Made by a program: the position numbers and the translations under genes. A DNA stretch of 31,237 bases from Aquificota bacterium (GTDB lineage Bacteria; Thermosulfidibacterota; Thermosulfidibacteria; Thermosulfidibacterales; B14-G1): the NCBI GenBank assembly GCA_015486015.1, contig WFSL01000038.1, positions 1 through 31,237 of the forward strand, given 5' to 3'. A model generated the notes under the pieces. It was not told the origin of the DNA and did not search any database. It worked only from the letters and a program-made list of their open reading frames with translations. Below are positions 9,196 to 16,881 of the stretch, piece by piece (position 1 is the first letter of the stretch; each line of letters begins with the position of its first letter).

Positions 9196-9256
9196 AGCTA
9201 TCCCCTTTACAAGATATATGTACCCCAATAGGTGTTTAGGTAGGTGGCGATTTGAT

Positions 9257-9284
9257 AAACATTTAAGATAATGTAAAAATGTTT
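9257..9284 (+). promoter_or_regulatory. Dyad operator over a possible promoter of the DUF169 operon
   Basis: AAACATTT (9257-9264) and AAATGTTT (9277-9284) are perfect inverted repeats 12 bp apart. An extra AATGT (9270-9274) pairs with the same left arm. A -10-like GATAAT (9267-9272) lies inside the dyad. The -35 (TGGCGA, 16-bp spacing) is weak. The dyad ends just before the strong AGGAGGTG ribosome site at 9286-9293. It could be a repressor operator or an mRNA hairpin. TTGAT-N4-ATTTA at 9252-9265 is only a partial FNR/CRP-type match. Confidence 0.4.
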
Positions 9285-9297
9285 TAGGAGGTGAAAC

Positions 9298-10074
9298 ATG
9301 GAAGTATTAAGAGAAATGGGCAGAGAGCTCCAGTCTTTCTTGCGACTCAAGAGTAGGCCTGTAGGAGTGTCTCTTTTGGAAGATGGAAGGGAACCTCCGC
9401 CCAAGACCAGAAGACCCCGAGATAGGGGACTCACCCTTACTGTATGCCAGGCCATGACCTGGGCCAGGACCTATGGGTGGAGTGTGGCAATGGAGAAGGA
9501 GGATAACCTCTGCATCCCTGCTGGACTGGCCTTTGGATTCTTAAAGAGCACCAGGATGAGCAATGCCCAGGCCCTCTCCCGGTACATGGTGGAGGCGGGG
9601 TGGTGTTCCTCATTGGAAAACCCTCAGGATTGGCTTATCATGGATAGACCTTGTAGGTGCATCCTCATAGAGCCATTGGAGAGGGCCACGATGGAGCCTC
9701 ATGTGGTAATAGTCTATGGAGATCCCTCCCAAATCCTTAAACTCATCCACGGGTACGGGTACACAACAGGAAAGAGGGTAAAGATCCAGACGTCCGGAAG
9801 GATGGCCTGCTGTGAGTACCTCATTGCTCCATTCATCTTAGGTGAACCTGTAGTCTCCATCCCCGGCACAGGGGACCGGGTTTTTCCCGCCACCCAGGAC
9901 ACGGAAATCACTTTTTCCCTTCCGTTCTCTATGCTTAGTAAGACCCTTGAAGGCATGAAGGTGGCTGGTAAAAAGATTGGAGGAAACCGGTATCCCTTCA
10001 TCCCTTACATGCTCCACCAGGCCCAGTTTCCCCCTATGTATGAAGAGTTGGCCCGGGAGCTGGGTATAGAGTAA
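9298..10074 (+). CDS. DUF169 family protein
   Basis: 258 aa, usual family length. The start is certain: TTAGGAGGTGAAAC precedes the ATG. DUF169 features are the N-terminal LRLKSRPVGVSLL, a LTVCQAMTWARTYGW segment, CIPAGLAFGF, then GRMACCEYLIAPFILGEP and the C-terminal FSLPFSMLSKTLEGMKV. Six to eight cysteines sit at positions typical of the family (VCQ, CIPAG, PCRC, ACCEY), suggesting a metal- or cofactor-bound fold. No function is established for DUF169, which is frequent in anaerobes. Here it opens an apparent operon with an iron alcohol dehydrogenase (12 bp gap) and a Clp1-like kinase. Soluble, no signal peptide. Confidence 0.85.
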   Translation: MEVLREMGRELQSFLRLKSRPVGVSLLEDGREPPPKTRRPRDRGLTLTVCQAMTWARTYGWSVAMEKEDNLCIPAGLAFGFLKSTRMSNAQALSRYMVEAGWCSSLENPQDWLIMDRPCRCILIEPLERATMEPHVVIVYGDPSQILKLIHGYGYTTGKRVKIQTSGRMACCEYLIAPFILGEPVVSIPGTGDRVFPATQDTEITFSLPFSMLSKTLEGMKVAGKKIGGNRYPFIPYMLHQAQFPPMYEELARELGIE

Positions 10075-10086
10075 AGGAGGGATGCC

Positions 10087-11235
10087 ATGATAGGATTTGA
10101 GTACCATAACCCCACCCAGGTCATCTTTGGAAAAGGCACAGTACCCCAGATTGGACCAGCCGCAAGGGCCTATGGGAAAAAGGCCCTTTTCGTCTATGGC
10201 AGGCGGGCCATAAAGGAGACCGGGCTCTATAACCGGGTGATGGATTCCTTGAGGAAGGCAGACATGGTGGTAGTGGAGCACCCAGGAGTAAAGGCCAATC
10301 CCGTCCTGTCCCATGCCCGGGCCGGGGTGAAACTTGCTAAAAGGGAAAAGGTGGACGTTATCGTAGCCGTGGGTGGCGGTTCAGTGATAGATGAAGCAAA
10401 GGCCATAGCCGCCGGGGCGGTTACAGAGGCAGACATTTGGGAGTTCTTTGAGTTTCACACGGAGATTGAAGATGCCTTACCTATTGTGACCCTCCTCACC
10501 ATCTGTGGCTCAGGATCAGAGATGAACAGCGGGATGGTCCTTACCAACGAGGAGAAACTGGCCAAGTTTGGCCTTAGGGCACCCCCCTTGTTCCCCAAAA
10601 TCTCTATCCTGGACCCCACGGTCACCTTCACGGTACCACCAGACCAGACAGCCTATGGGGCTGTGGATGCCTTCTCCCACGTCTTTGAGGCTTACATGGC
10701 CAGGGAAGACCTGGATACCCCCATCCAAGAAGGGATCATGGAGACACTGATGAAGACCGTGATTGCCAGAGCCCCTCAGGCCATTGAGCACCCCAGAGAC
10801 TACAATGCCCGGGCTGATCTCATGTGGGTCTCATCCTTGGCACTGTGTGGCATCACATTCTCTGGAGCCGGCCCCTTGTCTTTACCATGCCACATGATAG
10901 AGCACGCCTTAAGTGCCATCCATGACATGGCCCATGGAGAAGGGTTGGCCATCATAATGCCTGGCTGGATGCGTTACATGGCCAGTAAAAAAGAAGAGGC
11001 AATGAAGAAGCTTGCCCAAGGGGTCTTTGGCGTTGATACCGTCCGGGAAGGGATCGAGGCCTTAGAAAAGTGGCTGAGCTCCATAAATTGCCCCGTGAGA
11101 CTATCTCAGGTAGGAATAGGTGCCTCGGAAATTCCCAAGCTGGCCCAAAACGCATACGCGCTGGCACAGGTATGGGAACTAAGTGACTCCTATACCCCGG
11201 AGGTGATAGAGGAGATCTTTAGGCTCTGCATATGA
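10087..11235 (+). CDS. Iron-containing alcohol dehydrogenase, YqhD/BdhA type
   Basis: 382 aa. Group III metal-dependent alcohol dehydrogenase, most like the NADPH-dependent aldehyde reductase / butanol dehydrogenase branch. GGGSVIDEAKAIA (~97-109) binds the nucleotide phosphates. Metal ligands fit D194 and H198 (DAFSHVFE), H269 (CHMIEHALS) and H283 (AHGEGLAI). The segments GSGSEMNSGMVLTNEEK and YNARADLMWVSSLALCGI are characteristic of the YqhD-like branch. The likely reaction is reduction of short- or medium-chain aldehydes to alcohols in the cytoplasm, in redox balancing or aldehyde detoxification. Ribosome site AAGGAGGG precedes the ATG. It sits between DUF169 and the Clp1-like kinase. Exact substrate is unknown. 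Confidence 0.93.
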   Translation: MIGFEYHNPTQVIFGKGTVPQIGPAARAYGKKALFVYGRRAIKETGLYNRVMDSLRKADMVVVEHPGVKANPVLSHARAGVKLAKREKVDVIVAVGGGSVIDEAKAIAAGAVTEADIWEFFEFHTEIEDALPIVTLLTICGSGSEMNSGMVLTNEEKLAKFGLRAPPLFPKISILDPTVTFTVPPDQTAYGAVDAFSHVFEAYMAREDLDTPIQEGIMETLMKTVIARAPQAIEHPRDYNARADLMWVSSLALCGITFSGAGPLSLPCHMIEHALSAIHDMAHGEGLAIIMPGWMRYMASKKEEAMKKLAQGVFGVDTVREGIEALEKWLSSINCPVRLSQVGIGASEIPKLAQNAYALAQVWELSDSYTPEVIEEIFRLCI

Positions 11236-11238
11236 GAC

Positions 11239-12075
11239 ATGGAGCAGCTACCCTCCGTAGATCAACTGAAGCCTGAGGACATCAAGGCCAGGCGTATTCT
11301 CGTAATAGGGGCCACCGATGCAGGGAAAACCACCTTGATTAAAAGATTGTACAACTCCTGGTGCTCGAAAGAGAAGGTCTTGGTGCTCGATACCGACGTG
11401 GGACAATCGAACATTGGCCCTCCAGGGGCCCTGGGCTTGGGTACAGGTAGACACTTTATAGGGGAGCTGGCCCAACTCCAGGAAGTAGCACTTCACTTTG
11501 CCGGTGTTCTGAGCCCCCCAGAAGACCTGGCCCAGTTCCTATGGGGGATAGAATGGCTCTTCCGCCTGGCCCTCTCTATTAAACCTGATAGGCTCCTAAT
11601 AGATACCACAGGCTGGGTATGGGGAGGGGCTATCTCTTTAAAAATGGCCAAATGCAACCTGATAAACCCTGATCTGGTTATAGCCATTTCCAAAGAAGAA
11701 GCGCCTCTCCTTGAGGTACTGAAACACTCCACTTTCCCACTATTGGCCCTCCGGCCTTCCCCTTCGGCCAGAGCCCGAAATGCCGAGGCAAGAAGGCATT
11801 TCAGGCTCCAAAGGGTGAGATCATACTTCTCAAAAGGAGAAAGAGGTACATTGGAGCTTAAGTCCTTCATGATTATAAAAAACCCGCAACAGGGGGGTGA
11901 CCTGCGAGGCAGAGTGGTGGGCCTCCTGGACGGTGCCTTCCGCACCCTGGGCATCTCATGGATCGGAGATGTGGATCAAAAGAAGGGGACAGCCGAGGCA
12001 TGGACAAGGTGGGTGCTAAAGGGGGAAGCGCGTTGTATCAAGGTAGGACCCATGATCGTTAGCCCCACTGGATAA
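11239..12075 (+). CDS. Clp1/Grc3(NOL9)-type polynucleotide 5'-hydroxyl kinase-like protein
   Basis: 278 aa P-loop protein. Walker A is GATDAGKTT (24-32). Then come D51-T-D-V-G-Q56 (the D-x-D-x-G-Q motif of Clp1/Grc3 kinases) and IDTTGWVWGG (121-130), matching the T-x-G-W-V-x-G signature of the eukaryotic and archaeal RNA 5'-kinases Clp1, Nol9 and Grc3. INPDLVIAI follows as in that family. The family phosphorylates 5'-hydroxyl ends of RNA or DNA with NTP. The C-terminal ~110 residues are divergent and may be a small beta domain. It starts 3 bp after the dehydrogenase stop with no clear ribosome site of its own, so translational coupling is likely. Whether this bacterial member is an active RNA kinase, and on what substrate, is unknown. 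Confidence 0.8.
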   Translation: MEQLPSVDQLKPEDIKARRILVIGATDAGKTTLIKRLYNSWCSKEKVLVLDTDVGQSNIGPPGALGLGTGRHFIGELAQLQEVALHFAGVLSPPEDLAQFLWGIEWLFRLALSIKPDRLLIDTTGWVWGGAISLKMAKCNLINPDLVIAISKEEAPLLEVLKHSTFPLLALRPSPSARARNAEARRHFRLQRVRSYFSKGERGTLELKSFMIIKNPQQGGDLRGRVVGLLDGAFRTLGISWIGDVDQKKGTAEAWTRWVLKGEARCIKVGPMIVSPTG

Positions 12076-12155
12076 ACAGAAATCCCCATACACCCCTTCC
12101 CCTCAACATGCCCCCTAAAAGCTATAAGCTCAAGTCCAATTTTTAGCGAAAGGAA

Positions 12156-12560
12156 CTAACCCACCACCCTAAACCTGGGCACAAAGTATTCTCCAGCCTT
12201 ATCCCAGACCACTTCCACAGGCGTACCGCAGGAGAGGTTTTGAAAACCGGCGCCTACGATGTTGGAAAGGAATTTGGGGCCTTCCTCCAGCTCCACTACG
12301 GCGGTGATGTAGGGCACCTTGTCCTCCCAAAAGGGATAAAAGGCCATGTGATAGACAGTGAAGGTATAGATCTTTCCCCTGCCCGAGGCTTCTATCCACC
12401 GGAAATCAAAGGAATGGCAGTTGGGGCACAAGTTGGAGGGGGGCCAGCGAACGTGACCACAGGCAGTGCACTGCTGGAACCGAAGCCTCTTCTCCTTGCA
12501 ACCTTCCCAGAATTCCTTAGTGTCCCCAGTGGGATGAGGAACCAGTACCTCTCCACTCAT
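12156..12560 (-). CDS. DUF35 / Zn-ribbon OB-fold acyl-CoA-associated protein
   Basis: 134 aa, typical size. An N-terminal helix (DTKEFWEGCKEKRLRFQQC) is followed by a rubredoxin-like zinc ribbon, C-x2-C-x10-C-x2-C in CTACGHVRWPPSNLCPNC. An OB fold then carries GKIYTFTVYH and PYITAVVELEEGPKFLSNIVG. Such proteins are obligate partners of thiolase-fold enzymes (archaeal HMG-CoA synthase/thiolase complex, SCP-x/Ltp2-type aldolases, benzylsuccinate BbsA/BbsB), where they shuttle or position the CoA substrate. The gene starts one base after the end of the thiolase gene, so the two should form one complex. It is the last gene of the ahbD-hemE-thiolase operon. Confidence 0.92.
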   Translation of the reverse strand: MSGEVLVPHPTGDTKEFWEGCKEKRLRFQQCTACGHVRWPPSNLCPNCHSFDFRWIEASGRGKIYTFTVYHMAFYPFWEDKVPYITAVVELEEGPKFLSNIVGAGFQNLSCGTPVEVVWDKAGEYFVPRFRVVG

Positions 12561-12561
12561 C

Positions 12562-13743
12562 TCACAGCCTCCTCAAGATAGTGCAACAGTGGGACTGCAA
12601 CACCCCCCCATTATCACTCACCAAGATAATCTCGGGCTCCTTGTGGCCCGTCTTGACCCCCAGCTGTCGGTCTTGGCACCTACCCATGAGCTGCATCACT
12701 CCCTCAGAGAGGGGTGTAAGTCCCATGAAATAGGCCTCAGCTAAAAGCCCTCCCGAAGTGTTTACGGGCATTTTACCCCCTGGTGCCGTGGCCCCATCCT
12801 TGAACCAGCTTTCTCCTTCCCCAGGTCCAAAAAAGCCATACTCTTGAAGGGTGATCTCCACAGTATAGGTGAAGCAGTCGTAAATTTGACAGGCATCTAT
12901 GTCCTCCAGGGTAATACCTGCCATTTGGAAGGCCTGTCTCCCCGCTTCCTTGGCCCCCGTGGGTCCTGCCAAGGAAGGAGACTGGTGTACATCGTAAGAG
13001 GGATTAGCCAACCCCAAGCCCATGATGGCTACCACTGGGTGCTTCAGATCCCTGGCCCGCTCCACGGAGGTGACCACAATGGCCCGCCCACCATCGGATA
13101 TGAGGCAAGCATCACAAAGGCGGAAGGGCTCAGTCACCATGGGAGACCTGTAATAATCTTCGTAAGTGAGAGGTTTGTTTCGCAAGGCTGCCCGGGGATT
13201 GAGTGACGCCCACCTCCTCTGGGCCACAGCAATCTCTTTCCAGGTCTCGGGTCCCGTCCTAAAGGTGGCCATGGCCCGACGGGCCGCCATGGCGTAATCG
13301 GCAGTAAATCCTGTCTGGCCGTAAAGGAGAAGGTCCCCTGGGGGCTCCCCATGGGTGTCCTCCTCAGTAAAGGTGCGCCTGCCGGAGAGGGCATTGTCAG
13401 CATAGGATATGAGCACATAGTTGCATAAGCCCATTTCCAGAGCAGCCATAGCATGGAAAAGATGGGTCCTGGCACAGTTGGCTTCCTGGGTGAGGTACCG
13501 GGGGGTAATGCCCAGCATCTGGGCCAAAAAATAAGGAGTAACTTCGGGCTCCCCCAGAAGGGAACGAAAACGGCGGTAACAGATAAGCCCGTCTATGTCA
13601 TTCTTCTTCAGACCTGCGTCAGCTATGGCATTGGCACAAGCCTCCAGATGAAAGCTCAGGGCTGTTCTTCCCGGCACTCTCCCCTGAGGGGTGTAGCCTA
13701 CTCCTACAATGGCATATTTCTCCTTCAAATCTTTGAGCTTCAT
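12562..13743 (-). CDS. Thiolase-fold protein of the SCP-x / lipid-transfer type
   Basis: 393 aa. Thiolase superfamily, branch acting with DUF35 proteins. Family marks: KYAIVGVGYTPQGRVPGRT at the N-terminus, an Asn-Cys at the nucleophile position (C90 in TQEANCARTHLFHA), LCDACLISDGGRAIVV, CQIYDCFTYTVEITLQEYGF, and PVNTSGGLLAEAYFMG near 328. In related proteins this last motif usually reads NTHGG, and here the His is Ser. Such enzymes cleave or join C-C bonds of acyl-CoAs (retro-aldol or thiolytic steps in side-chain or aromatic degradation). The reaction here is not predictable. Located 3 bp after hemE and 1 bp before the DUF35 gene, with ATG start. Its place in a heme operon is unexpected. 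Confidence 0.88.
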   Translation of the reverse strand: MKLKDLKEKYAIVGVGYTPQGRVPGRTALSFHLEACANAIADAGLKKNDIDGLICYRRFRSLLGEPEVTPYFLAQMLGITPRYLTQEANCARTHLFHAMAALEMGLCNYVLISYADNALSGRRTFTEEDTHGEPPGDLLLYGQTGFTADYAMAARRAMATFRTGPETWKEIAVAQRRWASLNPRAALRNKPLTYEDYYRSPMVTEPFRLCDACLISDGGRAIVVTSVERARDLKHPVVAIMGLGLANPSYDVHQSPSLAGPTGAKEAGRQAFQMAGITLEDIDACQIYDCFTYTVEITLQEYGFFGPGEGESWFKDGATAPGGKMPVNTSGGLLAEAYFMGLTPLSEGVMQLMGRCQDRQLGVKTGHKEPEIILVSDNGGVLQSHCCTILRRL

Positions 13744-13746
13744 GCC

Positions 13747-14844
13747 TCACCTCTTGCTCAACCGGTGAACGGTGTCCACCAGGAATTTGGCCATGCCTGG
13801 GTCTGTCTGGGGCAGGATGCCATGGCCCAGGTTGAAGATGTAACCCCGGGCAAGTCGCCCCTGCTCGATTATAGCCGCTACCCGCTTCTCCAAAACATCC
13901 TTGGGCATAAAAAGGGCACAAGGATCCAGATTCCCCTGAACGGAAACCCTTCCATCCAAAACCCTTATAGCGTCCTTCAGCTCAATGCGCCAGTCAACGC
14001 CAACCACATCTGCTCCCATAGAAGCAAGATCCTCAAGGAGTGTGGCAGTATTGGTACCAAAGAGGATAAAGGGTACCCCTGTGGGCCCTGTGCTTTGCCC
14101 GATTTGAGAAGGGTCTTTCTTTGCCAAGTCCCAAAGGGAGGCGATTCCAGTCACCCCCTTAACTATCCATTGCGTATAAGGGGCCACATACTCCCTGAAA
14201 TCCCTTGGAGATAAAGCCCCTACCCAGGAATCAAAGAGCTGGACAGCGTCAACCCCCGCCTCCACCTGGGCCTTAAGGAAAGCCACCACCGTCTCTGCGA
14301 GCTTCTCCATGAGGGCATGCCACACCCTGGGCTGGCGGTACATAAGGGTCTTGGTCCTCAAGTAATAACGGCTTCCCCCACCCTCCAAGATATAGCTGGC
14401 CAGAGTGAAAGGGCCTCCTGAGAAGCCTATGAGGGGTACCTGGCCTGCAAGGAGATCCTTTACCTGTCTCACTGTCTCCAGGACGAAATCCATGGCAATG
14501 GCAGGATCAGGCACCCTCAGGGCATCCACATCCTGGAGAGACTCCACGGTATAGCCGAGCTTGGGACCCTCCCCCTCTTTGAACTCAACGGGCACCCCCA
14601 TGGCCTCCACGGGCACCAGAATGTCAGAGAAGAGGATAGCCGCATCCACCCCTAAGCGTTCTACAGGCTGAATAGTCACCCGCGCAGCCAGCTCCGGGCT
14701 CTTGCATAGCTCCAAAACACCGGAAACGGATCTTCGAATTTCCATGTATTCAGGTAGATAACGACCCGCCTGGCGCATTAGCCATATAGGCGTATAGGGG
14801 ACATCTTGACCCCTACAGGCCCTGATAAAGACATGGTTATCCAC
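13747..14844 (-). CDS. hemE: Uroporphyrinogen decarboxylase HemE
   Basis: 365 aa, somewhat longer than usual (~340-355). Converts uroporphyrinogen III to coproporphyrinogen III in the cytoplasm. Family motifs are intact: PIWLMRQAGRYLPEYMEIR (18-37), LFSDILVPVEAMG with the catalytic Asp ~74, GFSGGPFTLASYILEGG (140-156), QLFDSWVGALSP (~202-213), VVGVDWR, VQGNLDP and FNLGHGILPQTDP. Extra residues around 232-255 (KGVTGIASLWDLAKKDPSQI and following) look like an insertion compared with well-known HemE proteins. GTG start with AAAGGAGGGAGATA upstream. Downstream of ahbD (111 bp gap) and upstream of the thiolase. Not a methyltransferase relative: the HemE-specific RQAGRY and FSDILVP motifs are present. 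Confidence 0.96.
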   Translation of the reverse strand: MDNHVFIRACRGQDVPYTPIWLMRQAGRYLPEYMEIRRSVSGVLELCKSPELAARVTIQPVERLGVDAAILFSDILVPVEAMGVPVEFKEGEGPKLGYTVESLQDVDALRVPDPAIAMDFVLETVRQVKDLLAGQVPLIGFSGGPFTLASYILEGGGSRYYLRTKTLMYRQPRVWHALMEKLAETVVAFLKAQVEAGVDAVQLFDSWVGALSPRDFREYVAPYTQWIVKGVTGIASLWDLAKKDPSQIGQSTGPTGVPFILFGTNTATLLEDLASMGADVVGVDWRIELKDAIRVLDGRVSVQGNLDPCALFMPKDVLEKRVAAIIEQGRLARGYIFNLGHGILPQTDPGMAKFLVDTVHRLSKR

Positions 14845-14955
14845 TATCTCCCTCCTTTAAAGGCCTCTCGATCCTTTTAGACCACCCTTCAGGAGTAAGG
14901 ATCTCTTCAGGCTGGATCTGAGATGCCTACCCTTTAACCCCCCACCCGTCATCCT

Positions 14956-16047
14956 CTAATCCTTGACCTTTCTGGCCAGACCCTTTCTCATTCTCAGGGG
15001 TACATAGCTACAGTGGGGATCCTCAGCCATGTAGTCTCCATAGTACGCATATGCCCTAGCCCGGCAACCACCACAAACGTTGATGTATTCACACTGACCA
15101 CAGCGCCCCTTGTAAGCCTTAAAGTCCCTCAACTCGTTAAAGAGCTTAGAATTGAACCAGATGTCCTTGAAACCCTTTTCGAACACGTTTCCCGCTGCAA
15201 GTGGGAAGTAACTGCAGGGTTTCACATCACCATGACAGTCTACAAAGGCTATAAGCTGGGCCGCAACGCATCCCTTGGCCCCCCCTGTAGAGAACTTTAG
15301 ACTCCTGCGCTTCAGAGACTCCCCTTCCTCCTTAGCCATCTGGGCGAGTATCCGGTAATAGTGGGGCGCACAGGTGGGGCGAACCAGCATCTCCCTCTCC
15401 TTTTTCTCAAGGTGATAATGCCAGCGGAGGATCTCCTCGTATTGGGCAGCATCTATGAGCTCCGCCAAGACCTCCTCCCCCCTTCCCACAGGCACAATCA
15501 TAAAGAGGTACCATGCCGTGGCACCTAAGGACTTGGCCAGACGATAGACGTTTTCCACATCGCGGATGTTACGCTTAGTAAAGGAGGAGTTGATAAGAAA
15601 TTCAATCCCATGCTCCTTGAAAAGGCGGGCAGCCTTCACTGAGGCCTCGAAGGCCCCGGGCTGTCTCCTGAAATTATCGTGAATCTCAGGGGTGGATCCA
15701 TCCAAGCTCAGAGAGACCATCTTGATGCCCGACTCTTTTATCTTCTTGCACACCTCGGGTGTTACCAGAGTGCCATTAGTAGCCAAGCACATACGTAGTC
15801 CCTTTTCCGTGCCATACCTGGCAATATCGAAGATATCGGGTCTGAGCAGCGGCTCACCACCGGTAAGAACCACAACGGGGCTGCAAAAACCGACCATCTC
15901 GTCTATGAACCACTTAGCCCTCTCTAAGGTGAACTCCCCTTCATCGGATGAGATACTGGAGGCGGAACGACAGTGGATACAGTTCAGGTTGCACCTGCCC
16001 GTGATCTCCCAAGCAATCCACTTGGGTATAAACTCCATTTTGGCCAT
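14956..16047 (-). CDS. ahbD: AhbD-like heme synthase (radical SAM/SPASM Fe-coproporphyrin III decarboxylase)
   Basis: 363 aa from the ATG at 16047 (AAGGGGAAGG upstream). A GTG at 16065 lacks a ribosome site. The radical-SAM triad is C19/C23/C26 in [15 protein letters not shown], followed by [20 protein letters not shown]-type C-terminal region binds a second [4Fe-4S] cluster ([19 protein letters not shown] and [19 protein letters not shown]). [13 protein letters not shown] and [11 protein letters not shown] match AhbD of sulfate reducers and methanogens, which oxidatively decarboxylates two propionates of Fe-coproporphyrin III to give heme b without oxygen. It is the first gene of the operon with hemE. 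A sister family such as NirJ/AhbC is less likely given the C-terminal motifs. Confidence 0.85.
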   Translation of the reverse strand: MAKMEFIPKWIAWEITGRCNLNCIHCRSASSISSDEGEFTLERAKWFIDEMVGFCSPVVVLTGGEPLLRPDIFDIARYGTEKGLRMCLATNGTLVTPEVCKKIKESGIKMVSLSLDGSTPEIHDNFRRQPGAFEASVKAARLFKEHGIEFLINSSFTKRNIRDVENVYRLAKSLGATAWYLFMIVPVGRGEEVLAELIDAAQYEEILRWHYHLEKKEREMLVRPTCAPHYYRILAQMAKEEGESLKRRSLKFSTGGAKGCVAAQLIAFVDCHGDVKPCSYFPLAAGNVFEKGFKDIWFNSKLFNELRDFKAYKGRCGQCEYINVCGGCRARAYAYYGDYMAEDPHCSYVPLRMRKGLARKVKD

Positions 16048-16071
16048 CTTCGCCTTCCCCTTCACTTTTGG

Positions 16072-16120
16072 GTGTAGCTTAAATCATTACTATGGCAAAT
16101 AAAACCTTTAACTGCTACAC
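16072..16120. repeat. Long dyad in the ahbD / phosphodiesterase divergent promoter region
   Basis: The left arm GTGTAGCTTAAA (16072-16083) and right arm TTTAACTGCTACAC (16107-16120) are inverted repeats. GTGTAGC/GCTACAC and TTAAA/TTTAA pair perfectly, with two extra bases in the right arm and a 23-bp AT-rich spacer. It lies between two divergently transcribed genes, 25 bp from the ahbD start, so it could be a shared operator with two half-sites about 37 bp apart, or a hairpin. No clear -35/-10 pair can be placed around it with confidence. Confidence 0.55.
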
Positions 16121-16143
16121 ATAGGCCTTAAAGGGGGTTGACA

Positions 16144-16881
16144 TTGGAACTTCAAAATAGACTAAACCTAAAGATACCCGAAAGCTCCCCTCTTATTATT
16201 GCCCATAGGGGATTTTCGGCCCGGTACCTGGAGAATACCCTGGCGGCTTTTCAAGGGGCTATGGATACCGGGGCCGATATGATCGAGATGGACCTTCATC
16301 TCACCAGAGATAAGGAATTAGTGGTGATCCACGATCACACTACGGATCGGGTCTCCATGGAAAGGGTAAAGGTGAGGCAAACAGAGCTTTCAAGGCTTCG
16401 GGAGGTAGAGCTAAAGGGAGGCCATCGGGTGCCTACCTTAGAAGAGGTCCTGGATCTGGTGGCTCAGCGCATCCCCCTCAACATAGAACTCAAGGCCAAG
16501 GGTACAGGGGGAGCACTGGCCAGGTTCCTTATGAAAAGAGCTTACGCAGATGGGCTCCTGGTCTCATCTTACAAGGCCAGGGAGGTGGAAGAGTTTCACC
16601 GCTTCTTTCCCCAGGTGCCCGTGGCCAGAATCTATACCCGTACCTCTGAAAGGGACATAGCCAGAGATGCCAAAAACCACCGCTTCTCTATTCACGTGGA
16701 CCATCGCCACCTCAAGGAGAATACGGTGAAGATGGCCCATCGCCTGGGGCTTAAGGTATTCACCTTTACCACGGATGACCCCTCTGAGATAAAGAAGCTC
16801 TTCTCATGGGGAGTAGACGGCATCTTCACCAACGATCTTGCAGAGGCCACGAAGATAGCCAAAGAGTATGGATTCCGATAA
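16144..16881 (+). CDS. Glycerophosphodiester phosphodiesterase
   Basis: 245 aa TIM-barrel enzyme that hydrolyses glycerophosphodiesters to sn-glycerol-3-phosphate and an alcohol. Catalytic motifs: IAHRGFSARYLENTLAAF (His of HRG, Glu of ENT), EMDLHLTRDKELVVIHD (Glu, Asp, catalytic His), and NIELKAK in the barrel, ending DGIFTNDL. No signal peptide is seen, so it is the cytoplasmic type. Two TTG codons could start it: 16138 directly abuts AAGGGGG, while 16144 has the normal 6-nt spacing and is preferred. It shares its upstream region, with a long dyad, with ahbD. A small frame starting at 16868 overlaps its 3' end. Confidence 0.93.
   Translation: MELQNRLNLKIPESSPLIIAHRGFSARYLENTLAAFQGAMDTGADMIEMDLHLTRDKELVVIHDHTTDRVSMERVKVRQTELSRLREVELKGGHRVPTLEEVLDLVAQRIPLNIELKAKGTGGALARFLMKRAYADGLLVSSYKAREVEEFHRFFPQVPVARIYTRTSERDIARDAKNHRFSIHVDHRHLKENTVKMAHRLGLKVFTFTTDDPSEIKKLFSWGVDGIFTNDLAEATKIAKEYGFR

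Noticed and set aside
12076-12155. Terminator for the thiolase operon (AGCT TAT AGCT TTT)
   Set aside because: Only a 4-bp stem with a short T-run; too weak to call.
13453-14214. Long plus-strand frame of 253 codons opposite thiolase and hemE
   Set aside because: It is antisense to two strongly recognised genes, and its composition follows from their codons.
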